Source: Candidatus Solirubrobacter pratensis
GTDB taxonomy: Bacteria; Actinomycetota; Thermoleophilia; Solirubrobacterales; Solirubrobacteraceae
Length of the DNA stretch: 64,000 nucleotides
Assembly: GCF_000425945.1 (NCBI RefSeq)
Contig: NZ_AUEK01000007.1
Span: 186,001-250,000, forward strand
Reading direction: 5' to 3'
Of this stretch, positions 41,175 through 48,881 are shown in pieces. The number at the start of each line of letters is the position of its first letter. Within the stretch, counting starts at the first letter, position 1. A model generated the notes under the pieces. The model worked only from the letters and a program-made list of their open reading frames with translations, had not been told where the DNA came from and did not search any database. Position numbers and translations under genes: made by a program.

Positions 41175-41245
41175 CAACCCTATCTAGGAAAGAGTAATCG
41201 CCCTGCTACTAGGTGTAGTCATTCGACCACCGGTAGAATGGTCGT

Positions 41246-41434
41246 ATGGCTACAGAGGGTCGGCTGGATGTCTACTGGCGCGAGGAGGGTGGCGCGTTCC
41301 ACGTGAACATGTGGGACGGGGGCGAGGAGCTAGGAGAGGGGTACGGCAAGTCGCTCCACCAAGCCATCGAGGATGTAACGGATGACGTGTTTATCCGGCG
41401 ACGCCTGAGCGGCCTTATCACCAGGCAGGAATGA
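41246..41434 (+). CDS. Small unknown element protein
   Basis: A 62-residue acidic protein (MWDGGEELGEGYGKSLHQA). TAGAAT lies six bases before the ATG and there is no Shine-Dalgarno sequence, which predicts a leaderless transcript. The start is divergent from the sigma gene. Confidence 0.62.
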   Translation: MATEGRLDVYWREEGGAFHVNMWDGGEELGEGYGKSLHQAIEDVTDDVFIRRRLSGLITRQE

Positions 41435-41597
41435 CCTCCCCTGCGAGCGCGGCCCCTCTGCTGCCAGGCCCGTGGAGGGAGGAGCCGCGCTTGGCGTGAT
41501 ACTAGCGGCGAGCATTCCTGTTTGCTCTGGATGGGTTGAAAGATCCGGAACCACCGGGTATACGTTGAGTACATCAACAACGCCTGGGGAGGGGCCT

Positions 41598-42011
41598 ATG
41601 AGGTTCTGTTGTCCCGCAGTGCTCGCTGCCGTCGCGGTGCTCTGCATTCCGGTGAGTGCCCACGCGAGGCCGAACGCGGCGGGCTGCCCGACGTGCGCGA
41701 AGGTGCAGTTCGTCCAGCACATCTCGTGGAAGCGATTCAACGCCGAGTACGACTCGCGAGTGAAGAACCCGATCGTCAAGCCCGGGGTCAAGTCGCGCCT
41801 GAAGGCGTACGCCCGCCAGGAGAAGGACAAGTTCGCGGGCTGCAACGACAACGCGTTCATGAAGAAGGTCTGCCGAGCGGCGAAGGCATGTCTAGCGGCT
41901 GGCGGGTTTGCGCTCTACGCGGGCGTCGCGCATGGGCAGAACGCGTGGCAGGCCGAGCGCGACGCAACCACAGCCTGCATCGGCGCGATCGTCGGTAGTC
42001 TCGCGTCATGA
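41598..42011 (+). CDS. Secreted unknown protein with conserved cysteines
   Basis: A 137-residue exported protein. Residues 1-23 are a signal peptide (VLAAVAVLCIPVSAHA). The mature part has two CxxC/CxnC groups (GCPTCAKVQF and CNDNAFMKKVC...KAC), which could form disulfides outside the cell. GGGGAGGGGCC precedes the ATG. First gene of a three-gene cassette coupled by ATGA overlaps with a membrane peptide and a LysM protein. Confidence 0.7.
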   Translation: MRFCCPAVLAAVAVLCIPVSAHARPNAAGCPTCAKVQFVQHISWKRFNAEYDSRVKNPIVKPGVKSRLKAYARQEKDKFAGCNDNAFMKKVCRAAKACLAAGGFALYAGVAHGQNAWQAERDATTACIGAIVGSLAS

Positions 42012-42160
42012 AGCGCAACCACTGGATCGTGTTCGCTGTATTCGCGGGCGCGCTCGCGCTGCTGATCGCGTTCTCGGGCCTGCCGGGGTGGGCGTGGGGG
42101 TTCTACGGCGTGATCGTCGCGCTGCTGCTTTCGGCGGCGCATCGGAGCGAGGCCGAATGA
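42008..42160 (+). CDS. Small two-segment membrane protein
   Basis: A 50-residue peptide with two hydrophobic helices (IVFAVFAGALALLIAFSG and GFYGVIVALLLSAA). It overlaps both neighbours as ATGA, so it is certainly translated with them. The size and topology recall phage holins, but this is a guess; no endolysin domain is next to it apart from the LysM protein. Confidence 0.6.
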   Translation: MKRNHWIVFAVFAGALALLIAFSGLPGWAWGFYGVIVALLLSAAHRSEAE

Positions 42161-42912
42161 GCGCTCGCGCACTCGCGATGCGGGCGGCCGTCTCGGTCGC
42201 CGCGCTCGCTGCTGTCGCCGCTCCGGCGTACGGAGCCCCCGGCGACGATGACGACGGACCGCCGATCGACATCAACTGGGGTCCGGCTCCCGAGGACACG
42301 AGCGACGACGAGCCGGACCTCCCGCCGCAGCCCGCACCGGCCCCCACAGAGGCTCCTACGGCCGTGCCGATCGTGGTGGCGACGCCGGAGCCCACCGCCT
42401 CACCGGTCGTGGACGTGGGGGAAGCGCAGGGCGGCCAGGAGACTGTCCAGGCGCCCGTGCCCACAGCGACGGCAACTCCTGTAGAGACGGTCATAGCGCC
42501 AGCCGTCACGCCACAGGGGCCAGACGCGCCAGGGGCGAGCGCTCCGCCAGCTACGGGGGTGCAGGACCAGAACCCGGTCGCGGCCCCCGTGGTCAAGCCA
42601 GAGGTGAAGAAAGTCAGTCGAAAGCCACATCGCGCCCGCGCCCACCGTCTCGGGGCGCGTGCGAAGGCGAAGGGCGGCGTGGCCCCGGCGAAGCAGGAGA
42701 GTCGTCTGCCGGTGGCTCAGGTACATGCCACGAACCCTACCGTCGTGGCGGTCGGAACGCGGCTCTCGGGCAAGGTCTACGTCGTCCGGCCGGGTGACTG
42801 CCTCAGCGTCATCGCGGCCCGCTACGGGACCTCCTGGCCCCGGCTGGCCGAGGTCAACCGGCTCGCCAACCCGGACCTGATCTACCCCGGCCAGGTGCTC
42901 CAGATCGTCTGA
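42157..42912 (+). CDS. Secreted LysM-domain protein
   Basis: A 251-residue exported protein. A signal peptide (AAVSVAALAAVAAPAYGA) is followed by a long Pro/Ala/Thr-rich stretch, a basic segment (KKVSRKPHRARAHRLGARAKAK) and a C-terminal LysM domain (YVVRPGDCLSVIAARYGTSW, VNRLANPDLIYPGQVLQI), which binds peptidoglycan. It has no catalytic domain. It may attach to the host wall or modify the cell surface. A terminator follows. Confidence 0.82.
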   Translation: MSARALAMRAAVSVAALAAVAAPAYGAPGDDDDGPPIDINWGPAPEDTSDDEPDLPPQPAPAPTEAPTAVPIVVATPEPTASPVVDVGEAQGGQETVQAPVPTATATPVETVIAPAVTPQGPDAPGASAPPATGVQDQNPVAAPVVKPEVKKVSRKPHRARAHRLGARAKAKGGVAPAKQESRLPVAQVHATNPTVVAVGTRLSGKVYVVRPGDCLSVIAARYGTSWPRLAEVNRLANPDLIYPGQVLQIV

Positions 42913-42998
42913 TACGCTCGGAGGGCGCGGAAGTTGTGTTCGAAGATGGGTTCCGCGTTTCGCGGGCTCCGTGTCCCATACTGCGGCGGCTCGTAATC

Positions 42999-43024
42999 AG
43001 AAGGCCCGCTCCGGCGGGCCTTCT
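42999..43024. terminator. Bidirectional hairpin between convergent genes
   Basis: AGAAGGCCCGC-tccg-GCGGGCCTTCT, a perfect 11-pair stem, between the rightward LysM gene and the leftward 43038 gene. It can serve both directions. Confidence 0.75.
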
Positions 43025-43037
43025 GCGTTGTATGGAC

Positions 43038-43340
43038 CTAGGCCCGCAGCGCGAGGAAGTCACGCCACGAGCGCGTCCCCGCTGCGCGGGGATCCTCCTT
43101 ACGGAGGAGGGCCGCCTTCACCTGGGCCTCGGCCACGATCTCGCTGAGGCACTCGATGAACTCCTCTCCCTGAGCCTCGGTCGCGATCCCGGACGCCACG
43201 AGCGCGTCACGGACGTGCAGGGTCCAGTCCGCCAGCGGCGCGTAGGGCCGCCCCGGGGCCGGTGGATGCTCCCGGTGATCCGCGATGGTTGAGTGTCGTC
43301 CGATGGGGGCTGCTGGCATGGCAGCGATGATGTCCCGCAT
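43038..43340 (-). CDS. Small unknown element protein
   Basis: A 100-residue helical protein (GEEFIECLSEIVAEAQVKAALL). The ATG at 43340 is chosen because TATTCT lies six bases before it on the minus strand. That -10 overlaps the -10 of the divergent HTH gene. Confidence 0.62.
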   Translation of the reverse strand: MRDIIAAMPAAPIGRHSTIADHREHPPAPGRPYAPLADWTLHVRDALVASGIATEAQGEEFIECLSEIVAEAQVKAALLRKEDPRAAGTRSWRDFLALRA

Positions 43341-43357
43341 GCGGATAGAATACTCGC
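43341..43357. promoter_or_regulatory. Symmetric bidirectional promoter
   Basis: Only 17 bases separate two divergent ATG codons. TAGAAT (plus, 43346-43351) and TATTCT (minus, 43347-43352) overlap by five bases, each six bases from its ATG. No good -35 is seen on either side. Confidence 0.65.
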
Positions 43358-43765
43358 ATGCCCTCGGTCCGAGCGCTGACAGAAGAGCAGATTGACGAGC
43401 TAGCGCGCCTGTACGACGATGGTCGTGGGCCAACCATGCATGATCTTGCTATGCAGTTTCACGTCAGCCCCAGCACCGTGAGCAAGTACCTCACCGAGAG
43501 AGGTGTCTCACTGCGGTGGGGAGGAAAGCGCACTACACCCGAGCAGGACCGGATCGAGGAGATTCGGCGCCTCTACTGGGTGGAGTACAAGACGACCCAC
43601 GAGATCGCGGACATCATCGGTATCTCCCAGCGCACCGTCCACAGCCGCATGCGCAAGTACGACGTGCCGACGAGGCGGGCCTGCTGGCGTCCGCCTCACA
43701 TGCGCCCTAGGAAGGGGGAGTCTCGCGAGGCGGTCCGGCGGCGTCAGATCGTGTGGGGCGAGTAG
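43358..43765 (+). CDS. Protein with two tandem helix-turn-helix domains
   Basis: A 135-residue protein with two HTH units (residues 6-50: PTMHDLAMQFHVSPSTVSKY; residues 60-105: KTTHEIADIIGISQRTVHSR) and a basic tail. It resembles half of the four-unit protein at 36141. Leaderless start. Probably a regulator. Confidence 0.72.
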   Translation: MPSVRALTEEQIDELARLYDDGRGPTMHDLAMQFHVSPSTVSKYLTERGVSLRWGGKRTTPEQDRIEEIRRLYWVEYKTTHEIADIIGISQRTVHSRMRKYDVPTRRACWRPPHMRPRKGESREAVRRRQIVWGE

Positions 43766-43771
43766 CTGAGC

Positions 43772-44044
43772 TACTGCCCCCCCCGATGGCGTCGAGCGCT
43801 TCGCGGGCGATCCGCCTGGCCTCGCCTTCCCATAGTCCCAGCCGCGCTGGAGGAGAAGGGGGAGGGGACTATCCTTGTTGATCGCGGACCGCCATCCCCA
43901 CTCCATGGTGAACTGTCCCACGAGGAACTTGCCCCAGTTGAACTCCGAGCCCTGCGTCGCCTCGATGATGTGCGTCAGCATCTCTCTCCATTCTCCGGCC
44001 GCTGCGACTGAGCCTCGGCCTCCCGCAGGCTCTGCCGTGGTCAC
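43772..44044 (-). pseudogene. Truncated or frameshifted unknown protein
   Basis: From a GTG at 44044 (TAGAGT seven bases upstream) the frame reads a protein with HIIEATQGSEFNWGKFLVGQF and WGWRSAI, a segment I associate with a protein common in actinobacteria and their phages. After PLLLQRGWDYG the family resemblance stops. The frame stays open to 43508, but antisense to the HTH gene, while another frame carries a helical stretch (GEARRIAREALDAIGGG). A frameshift or a decayed C-terminal half is likely. A run of eight C at 43777-43784 should be checked for sequence error. Confidence 0.4.
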
Positions 44045-44104
44045 CGCTAGGACTCTATCGTGATTGCTGCCGCGATCCGTCCGAGATCCGGATAGTCTCA
44101 TGGC

Positions 44105-44524
44105 ATGGGGAGAATCCTTCGGGCCTGGCGCGAGCTATGGAACGCGCGCGGCGAAATACCGATTTCCATCGTGATAGTCATGGTTCCCGCCTATCTCGTC
44201 GCCCTGTGGGCGCCGCTGCCGGAGGCGGTGTCCTCGATCATCACGGGCATCAGCCTGGCCGCGATGGTCAGCGCCATCGGCTACGCGACCGGCAGGCGCG
44301 ACGGCATGCAGGCTGGCGCCGAGATGACCCTTGAGCGCGTCGCGAAGGTGCAGGAGACGGCGCATCTTGAAGGCTTCACGCGCTGGGCTGAGCATAAGCT
44401 CTCCAGAGACGAGGAGATGAGCGACGAGGAGCGAAGCTCTCTCCAGCGTGAGTTCCAGGCCGCCCAGACCCGCTTGCAAGAGCTTCGCCAAGAGGTCGAG
44501 TACCGCGAGGTTTCCGCGAGCTAG
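44105..44524 (+). CDS. Membrane protein with C-terminal coiled coil
   Basis: A 139-residue protein: two hydrophobic segments (PISIVIVMVPAYLVALWAPL and SIITGISLAAMVSAIGYATG), then an acidic coiled coil (SDEERSSLQREFQAAQTRLQELRQEVEY). TAGTCT lies six bases before the ATG. The function is unknown; the topology puts the coil in the cytoplasm or outside depending on orientation. Confidence 0.68.
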   Translation: MGRILRAWRELWNARGEIPISIVIVMVPAYLVALWAPLPEAVSSIITGISLAAMVSAIGYATGRRDGMQAGAEMTLERVAKVQETAHLEGFTRWAEHKLSRDEEMSDEERSSLQREFQAAQTRLQELRQEVEYREVSAS

Positions 44525-44536
44525 GCTGTGCAGGCG

Positions 44537-45541
44537 ATGGACTTTGACCCCGACGAAGGAGCCCCGGTGGCAGTAGCGGCCGAGCGTGTCGAACTGAGCG
44601 ACGAAGCGGATCCTGACCGGCTTGTCGCTGCGGCAGCCGAACTCGAAGCCGAGGCAGAGCGGCTTCGGGAGCAGCGGCTGAGCCTTCTCGCCCGCGCGAG
44701 AGAACTCAAGCAGCACGCCGAGCTTGTGCGCATCTACCAGTCACGCCGGGTTGAGCACAAACGAGTCGGCATGCCGACCGATCGCCGTGGCCGTGACATT
44801 CCTCCTCACGAGCTAGAGGTAATCAAGCGGCAGGTAGAGGCACTTCAGCCGCACGCGTCTGTGCCCGCCATCGCAGAGCATCTGACCATCACCGAGAACA
44901 TGGTCCGCACTCGTCTCGAACGGCTCATCGCAAGCGGAGCCGTCGAGCGTACCGGCCAGGCGTCAGGCACGCGGTACTGGTTGAAGGACACAGCGCCCAA
45001 GCACATGGTTGACCCGCTCGGGTTCGTGTGTGACGTGGGCCGGGAGTTGAAGGGGGCGTTCTTTATCCAGGACATCCTCAACGTCGCGCCGGGGATGAGC
45101 TACGCCACGGCGGCAAAGTGCTGTGAGGAGTGGGTCAAACGAGGGACCTTCGACAGGGTCGAGGTAGAGGATTCCTCCATACCCGCAGGCAAGCGCATCC
45201 TCTACGACTACATCAATCGACCGTCAGAGCCGGTCAACCGGCGCAAGCGGGCGCCGGTCGAGGTAGAGGTGGCGCGGTCGGTCGCCGCTCAGCGTCCACG
45301 GCGCGGGAGGAGCGTCGCGGGGACGGGACGCGGGATCACGTACCGCAGTGACGAAGTGCGCAAGTTCGTGGAACAGGTCGAGGCGCAGGGGCTGGGGGTC
45401 CGTCCGGTGGCCAGTGGCGGCTCCCACCTCCAGTTCATCGATGGCGATCAGGTGGTCGGCGGGATCAGCAACGGGAACATGGACCCTCGCGCCATCGCCA
45501 ACCAGCGCGCCGAACTGCGCCGCAAGGGATACGACCTATGA
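44537..45541 (+). CDS. Winged-helix protein fused to a HicA-like domain
   Basis: A 334-residue protein. Residues 20-75 form a coiled coil (ELEAEAERLREQRLSLLARAREL). Residues 95-150 are a winged helix (VPAIAEHLTITENMVRTRLERLIASGAVERT), and a second similar unit follows (150-215). The last 60 residues (RKFVEQVEAQGLG, VASGGSHLQFI, GISNGNMDPRAI, LRRKGYDL) resemble the HicA mRNA-interferase fold with its GSH histidine. A HicB partner is not seen. GTG at 44528 is an alternative start. Confidence 0.65.
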   Translation: MDFDPDEGAPVAVAAERVELSDEADPDRLVAAAAELEAEAERLREQRLSLLARARELKQHAELVRIYQSRRVEHKRVGMPTDRRGRDIPPHELEVIKRQVEALQPHASVPAIAEHLTITENMVRTRLERLIASGAVERTGQASGTRYWLKDTAPKHMVDPLGFVCDVGRELKGAFFIQDILNVAPGMSYATAAKCCEEWVKRGTFDRVEVEDSSIPAGKRILYDYINRPSEPVNRRKRAPVEVEVARSVAAQRPRRGRSVAGTGRGITYRSDEVRKFVEQVEAQGLGVRPVASGGSHLQFIDGDQVVGGISNGNMDPRAIANQRAELRRKGYDL

Positions 45542-45777
45542 CGTGGGACGACCCTGCGATGTACGCCATCGCGCGCGAGATCACCGACGAGGTGCTGCCG
45601 CCGATCACGCTTGAGATCGGCAGGCGCTACGTGCACCCGGAGCAGGGGGAGATCGAGATCACGTCGGGTTGCTACCGGGACCCGACCTACGATCGCATCT
45701 CGAACTGGTGGACCTGGACCGTGGTGGCGACCGGCGAGAAGAGGGCGGGCTATGGCAGCAACTGGCCAGTGGCCTGA
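45538..45777 (+). CDS. Small unknown element protein
   Basis: A 79-residue protein with a beta-rich second half (RYVHPEQGEIEITSGCYRDP, WWTWTVVATGEKR). The ATG overlaps the upstream stop as ATGA, so it is coupled to the winged-helix/HicA-like gene. Confidence 0.62.
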   Translation: MTWDDPAMYAIAREITDEVLPPITLEIGRRYVHPEQGEIEITSGCYRDPTYDRISNWWTWTVVATGEKRAGYGSNWPVA

Positions 45778-45985
45778 GAGCGAGCGGCTGCCGCCGCTGC
45801 TGTTGGTCATCTACGAAGCGCTGCGCGAGCGCGGCTGGACGCTCGGGGATGACCGCGATCGGGCGATGACGTACTTCGAGGATCCCGAGGGCAACCGCTG
45901 GTATGACCTGGAGCGCGCGATCCTGGCGCAGTCCCTGCGGGAGATCGCAGTGGCGGGTGGAGATGAGCAAGGTCGAGATCACTGA
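45752..45985 (+). CDS. Small unknown element protein
   Basis: A 77-residue helical protein (LLLVIYEALRERGWTLGDD, DPEGNRWYDLERAILAQSLREI) that overlaps its upstream neighbour by 26 bases. Not recognised. Confidence 0.6.
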   Translation: MAATGQWPESERLPPLLLVIYEALRERGWTLGDDRDRAMTYFEDPEGNRWYDLERAILAQSLREIAVAGGDEQGRDH

Positions 45986-46385
45986 CCTGGAGCAGACGTG
46001 CTGGGCTTGCCCATCTCAGTGGGAGGGCAAGCTCGCGGACGGCCGCCACGTGTACATCCGCTACCGGTGGGGTTTCCTGCGGGTGACGGTCGGGGCCACG
46101 ATGAACGACGCTATCAAGGTGGGCTCCTCCGACTTGATGGCCCACGTGAGGCTCCACCGCTGGTTCGAGGAGGGGCTAATCGACAATGAGATCGACAGCA
46201 ACGCTCGTCTGTTCGAGCGAGAGGTGGAGCGCATCCGCGCCGAGGCCGAGGACGGCGAGTACATCTACGGTGAGCAGGTGGGCGACGACTTGGACGGCGA
46301 CATGAGTACCATCGACATGCTCGACCGCCTGCGCGCAGCGGGTGTGCTCGCGGACAGTACCTTCACCTTCAAGTTCAGCGCATGA
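45963..46385 (+). CDS. Unknown acidic element protein
   Basis: A 140-residue protein. It starts with a beta-rich domain holding CWAC and YIRYRWGFLRVTVG; the C-terminal half is very acidic (YGEQVGDDLDGDMSTIDMLD). It overlaps both neighbours by a few bases. The function is unknown. Confidence 0.65.
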   Translation: MSKVEITDLEQTCWACPSQWEGKLADGRHVYIRYRWGFLRVTVGATMNDAIKVGSSDLMAHVRLHRWFEEGLIDNEIDSNARLFEREVERIRAEAEDGEYIYGEQVGDDLDGDMSTIDMLDRLRAAGVLADSTFTFKFSA

Positions 46386-46780
46386 GCGACTTCGAGACGA
46401 TCAAGACATTCAACGGCACGCGTGAGCTATGGCCGAGCATCATGTTCCGCGAGGTGCCGGTCACCGAGCCGCCGCCAGAGGGAACGGTCTGCATCCACTG
46501 CGAGGAGGACTTCTCTGCCGGTGGGACCGACTTCCCTGTCTATGCCGACTCGCGCTTCGGTGACGGCGCTCCCGGCGTCTACTACGGAAACGGGGCGCCC
46601 GCCCATCTGGAGTGCTTCCTGCGGGCCGGTATCGGCGGCCTGAACCACCTCAAGGGCACGTGCTCGTGCTGCGGGGGTGACGATCCTCCCGACCCGCCCG
46701 ACCTCAGCCGGAGGGAGGCCGCCCTCCAGGCCGTGCTCTACTTCGACATGACCCGGCCGCACGAGGGGAACGCCCTGTGA
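46382..46780 (+). CDS. Unknown protein with zinc-finger-like cysteines
   Basis: A 132-residue protein. Cys/His groups CIHCEEDF, HLECF and CSCCGGDD could form one or two zinc sites. The ATG overlaps the upstream stop as ATGA. The function is unknown. Confidence 0.65.
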   Translation: MSDFETIKTFNGTRELWPSIMFREVPVTEPPPEGTVCIHCEEDFSAGGTDFPVYADSRFGDGAPGVYYGNGAPAHLECFLRAGIGGLNHLKGTCSCCGGDDPPDPPDLSRREAALQAVLYFDMTRPHEGNAL

Positions 46781-46965
46781 TCTCTCAGCGGCAGGTGACG
46801 TTGATGTCGTGGTTCGCCGGGCTCATGAACATCTTCGTCGGCTGCTACGTCGGCTTCAACGGCAGCATCGGGTGGACCGGATGGGCCAACATCGTCGTCG
46901 GCATCGGCGTCATCGTGACGCTGTACTGGATTCGGTCATACCGGCGCAAGAATGACCGACGCTAA
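46777..46965 (+). CDS. Small membrane protein
   Basis: A 62-residue peptide with two hydrophobic helices (LMSWFAGLMNIFVGCYVGF, WANIVVGIGVIVTLYWI) and a basic tail. The GTG overlaps the upstream stop as GTGA. Confidence 0.62.
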   Translation: MISQRQVTLMSWFAGLMNIFVGCYVGFNGSIGWTGWANIVVGIGVIVTLYWIRSYRRKNDRR

Positions 46966-47248
46966 GCCCTACTACGCCTCGCAGGTTCGCGTCGGGGACA
47001 ACGTGTACGTCTTCGAGGGCTGGGCTCCCGAGATCGAGTTCCTGTTCCGCCCGGGCGTACTCGGGGAGGAGGCTCGCTGGCTGCTCGGGCTGCGGCTGAA
47101 GTACTGGAAGCCGCCGTGGTTCAAGCGCTGGGATCCGCCGATGCAGGTCCGCCGCATCCCACCCGCGCCTCCGGCGACGCCGCTTGAGCGAGCCCTGGGG
47201 TGGCTCCTGGTGCTCTACACGGCCTGGACGGCGCTCAGGCGGGGGTGA
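46952..47248 (+). CDS. Small unknown element protein
   Basis: A 98-residue protein: a beta-rich start (VRVGDNVYVFEGWAPEIEF), a Pro-rich middle and a hydrophobic end (ALGWLLVLYTAWTAL) that may anchor it in the membrane. Last gene of the rightward cluster; it ends convergent with the next gene, overlapping 14 bases. Confidence 0.6.
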   Translation: MTDAKPYYASQVRVGDNVYVFEGWAPEIEFLFRPGVLGEEARWLLGLRLKYWKPPWFKRWDPPMQVRRIPPAPPATPLERALGWLLVLYTAWTALRRG

Positions 47249-47441
47249 ACTCGCCCGGCGCCGTTTCGAGGGCTCTGACGGCCCTCAGGCGCCCGTAGGC
47301 GGCATGGAAGACGACATCCGAGCCCACGGCCCGGACGCCGCCCTCCTCGCCCTGGAAGACGCTGAGCGCGTCCCGCTCGTCGCCAGCGTCGTGGATGACG
47401 CAGACGGGCCTCTCGGCGGCGACGATGATGAAGTCGGCCAC
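47235..47441 (-). CDS. Small unknown element protein
   Basis: A 68-residue beta-rich protein (FIIVAAERPVCVIHDAGD). On the minus strand TAGACT lies seven bases before the GTG start, which predicts a leaderless message. Confidence 0.58.
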   Translation of the reverse strand: MADFIIVAAERPVCVIHDAGDERDALSVFQGEEGGVRAVGSDVVFHAAYGRLRAVRALETAPGEFTPA

Positions 47442-47451
47442 GCGGTCGAGT

Positions 47452-48000
47452 CTACTTGCGCTCGAAGCGGTCGAGTTCGACGGTGACGCGCGCGATGTGG
47501 CCGGTGATCTCGCCGTCCACGACGAACTGCACCTCGAATGACGAGCCGCGCCGCTGCTCGGAGATCGGGGAGATGTTGTGTCCGCGAACCGAGTTGCGCA
47601 GCATCTTCGTCAGGCCGTCGATCAGAGAGCGCTCGCGCCCGATGATGGAAAGCTCGCTCTTCGGCGTGTCCGGCCATCGATCCCTCGCGAAGACGGTGCC
47701 GTTGGCCACGTGCCCCTCGTGGGTGAGGGTGACGAGCCACGGGCCGGGTCCCTCGCCCTGCTCCCACGTGATGAGCTTGTGCTCGCGGAAGAAGTTCCAC
47801 GCCTTGCCGGAGATGTCGGCTCCCGTAGTAGCCCCGCGACCAAGCGCGCGGACAGGGGTGGGGGCAACGCCCCTGATGGTCAGCGCGTGGATCTTGCCTG
47901 CCGCGACCTTGGCCAGGGCCGCCTTGTGGGCGGGGATGAGTTCCGGCACCTTCTCGGTCATCGCTTCGGCCTCCTCACTCATGTGTCCTTCTTCTTCCAT
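47452..48000 (-). CDS. Unknown element protein
   Basis: A 182-residue protein with an acidic N terminus and a winged-helix-like middle (SGKAWNFFREHKLITWEQG, PWLVTLTHEGHVANGT). GAGGAGG lies before the ATG at 48000; a second ATG six codons on is possible. It overlaps the upstream gene by 22 bases. Confidence 0.65.
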   Translation of the reverse strand: MEEEGHMSEEAEAMTEKVPELIPAHKAALAKVAAGKIHALTIRGVAPTPVRALGRGATTGADISGKAWNFFREHKLITWEQGEGPGPWLVTLTHEGHVANGTVFARDRWPDTPKSELSIIGRERSLIDGLTKMLRNSVRGHNISPISEQRRGSSFEVQFVVDGEITGHIARVTVELDRFERK

Positions 48001-48284
48001 GCGTCCTCCTCGATGGCGCTTGCGATCAGCGCCGCCACCGCTTCGGGCACGTCGCCAGAGTCGATGCCCAGCTTCTCGGCCCAGTCCTGCGACCAGTGGT
48101 CGGGGTCTTCCCAGGCGGCTGCGAACATCGTCACGCCGCTGATTTTCACGTTCAGGTCGGTGGACAGGTCGTCCCAGACCTGACGCATCACCTGCTGGGT
48201 GGGGTCTTCGCCCTCATCGAGCAGGGCGGCGTCGATGAGGCCGCCGACGTAGGAACGCTCAACGGCGAAATTGACCTTCTTCAC
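47979..48284 (-). CDS. Unknown element protein
   Basis: A 101-residue acidic protein (YVGGLIDAALLDEGEDPTQQVM) with no known motif. GTG start one base after the stop of the coiled-coil gene. Confidence 0.63.
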   Translation of the reverse strand: MKKVNFAVERSYVGGLIDAALLDEGEDPTQQVMRQVWDDLSTDLNVKISGVTMFAAAWEDPDHWSQDWAEKLGIDSGDVPEAVAALIASAIEEDAWKKKDT

Positions 48285-48285
48285 G

Positions 48286-48648
48286 TCACACCTCGATCAG
48301 TTCGTCCAGGTGGGCGCGGGCGCCGTCCACGGCCTCACGCAGCGCGGTGCGCATCTCGATCAGCCGGTTGAGCACGTCCTCGGCCTCGTCCAGCGTCTCC
48401 AGCGCCTCCCCGACGGCCTCCACGTAGTCGTTCGCGTTGGAGAGAGCGTCGTCGCGCTCCTCCCACTCGCGCTCCTCGTGAGCGCCCTGCGCCTGCTCCA
48501 GCGCCTCGGCCGCCTCGGACAGAGACTCGCTGATCCTCTCGGCCGCCTCGTTGATGCGGGCCACGTCACTCGCGACGTCACCGAAGTCCGCGTTGGACAT
48601 GAGACCGGCCGCCTCAGCGATGCGGTCCAGCTTAGACATCCGCGCCAT
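48286..48648 (-). CDS. Acidic coiled-coil protein
   Basis: A 120-residue, almost fully helical, acidic protein with a long heptad pattern (RINEAAERISESLSEAAEALEQA, VGEALETLDEAEDVLNRLIEM). It probably forms a rod-like dimer. AAGGGAG lies before the ATG; a strong promoter with two palindromes lies upstream (48679-48724). Confidence 0.7.
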   Translation of the reverse strand: MARMSKLDRIAEAAGLMSNADFGDVASDVARINEAAERISESLSEAAEALEQAQGAHEEREWEERDDALSNANDYVEAVGEALETLDEAEDVLNRLIEMRTALREAVDGARAHLDELIEV

Positions 48649-48678
48649 GTGTCTCCCTTGGGTAGGTGTGTACCCCAC

Positions 48679-48724
48679 ACTCTATCACCCCTGGTCACGG
48701 GTGACAAGCATTTCGGATCCGAAA
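48679..48724 (-). promoter_or_regulatory. Leftward promoter with two palindromic operators
   Basis: Minus strand TTGTCA (48702-48707), 17 bases, TAGAGT (48679-48684). GTCACGGGTGAC (48694-48705) overlaps the -35, and the perfect palindrome TTTCGGATCCGAAA (48711-48724) lies just upstream. Confidence 0.68.
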
Positions 48725-48839
48725 GATACACCAGGTACCTCGGGCGAGAGAATTACCTTGAGCGAACGTGGTTTGGAGGCACATTACCTACCTCAGGGAG
48801 ACGTTGTGACCCGAAACGTCGCCCCGAGATACACGAAGA

Positions 48840-48853
48840 GCCGCTTTCGCGGC
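48840..48853 (-). terminator. Weak hairpin after leftward operon
   Basis: GCCGC-tttc-GCGGC, 29 bases past the stop at 48882 in the leftward direction, followed by a T-containing but not T-rich tail. The rest of the gap 48725-48881 shows no gene. Confidence 0.35.
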
Positions 48854-48881
48854 CCCTCAGTCACTTCGGTTGCGGCTTCCC

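Noticed and set aside
42008..42160. Holin call for the 50-residue membrane peptide.
   Set aside because: Size and two helices fit, but so do many small membrane proteins, and no endolysin is encoded next to it. Left as a small membrane protein.
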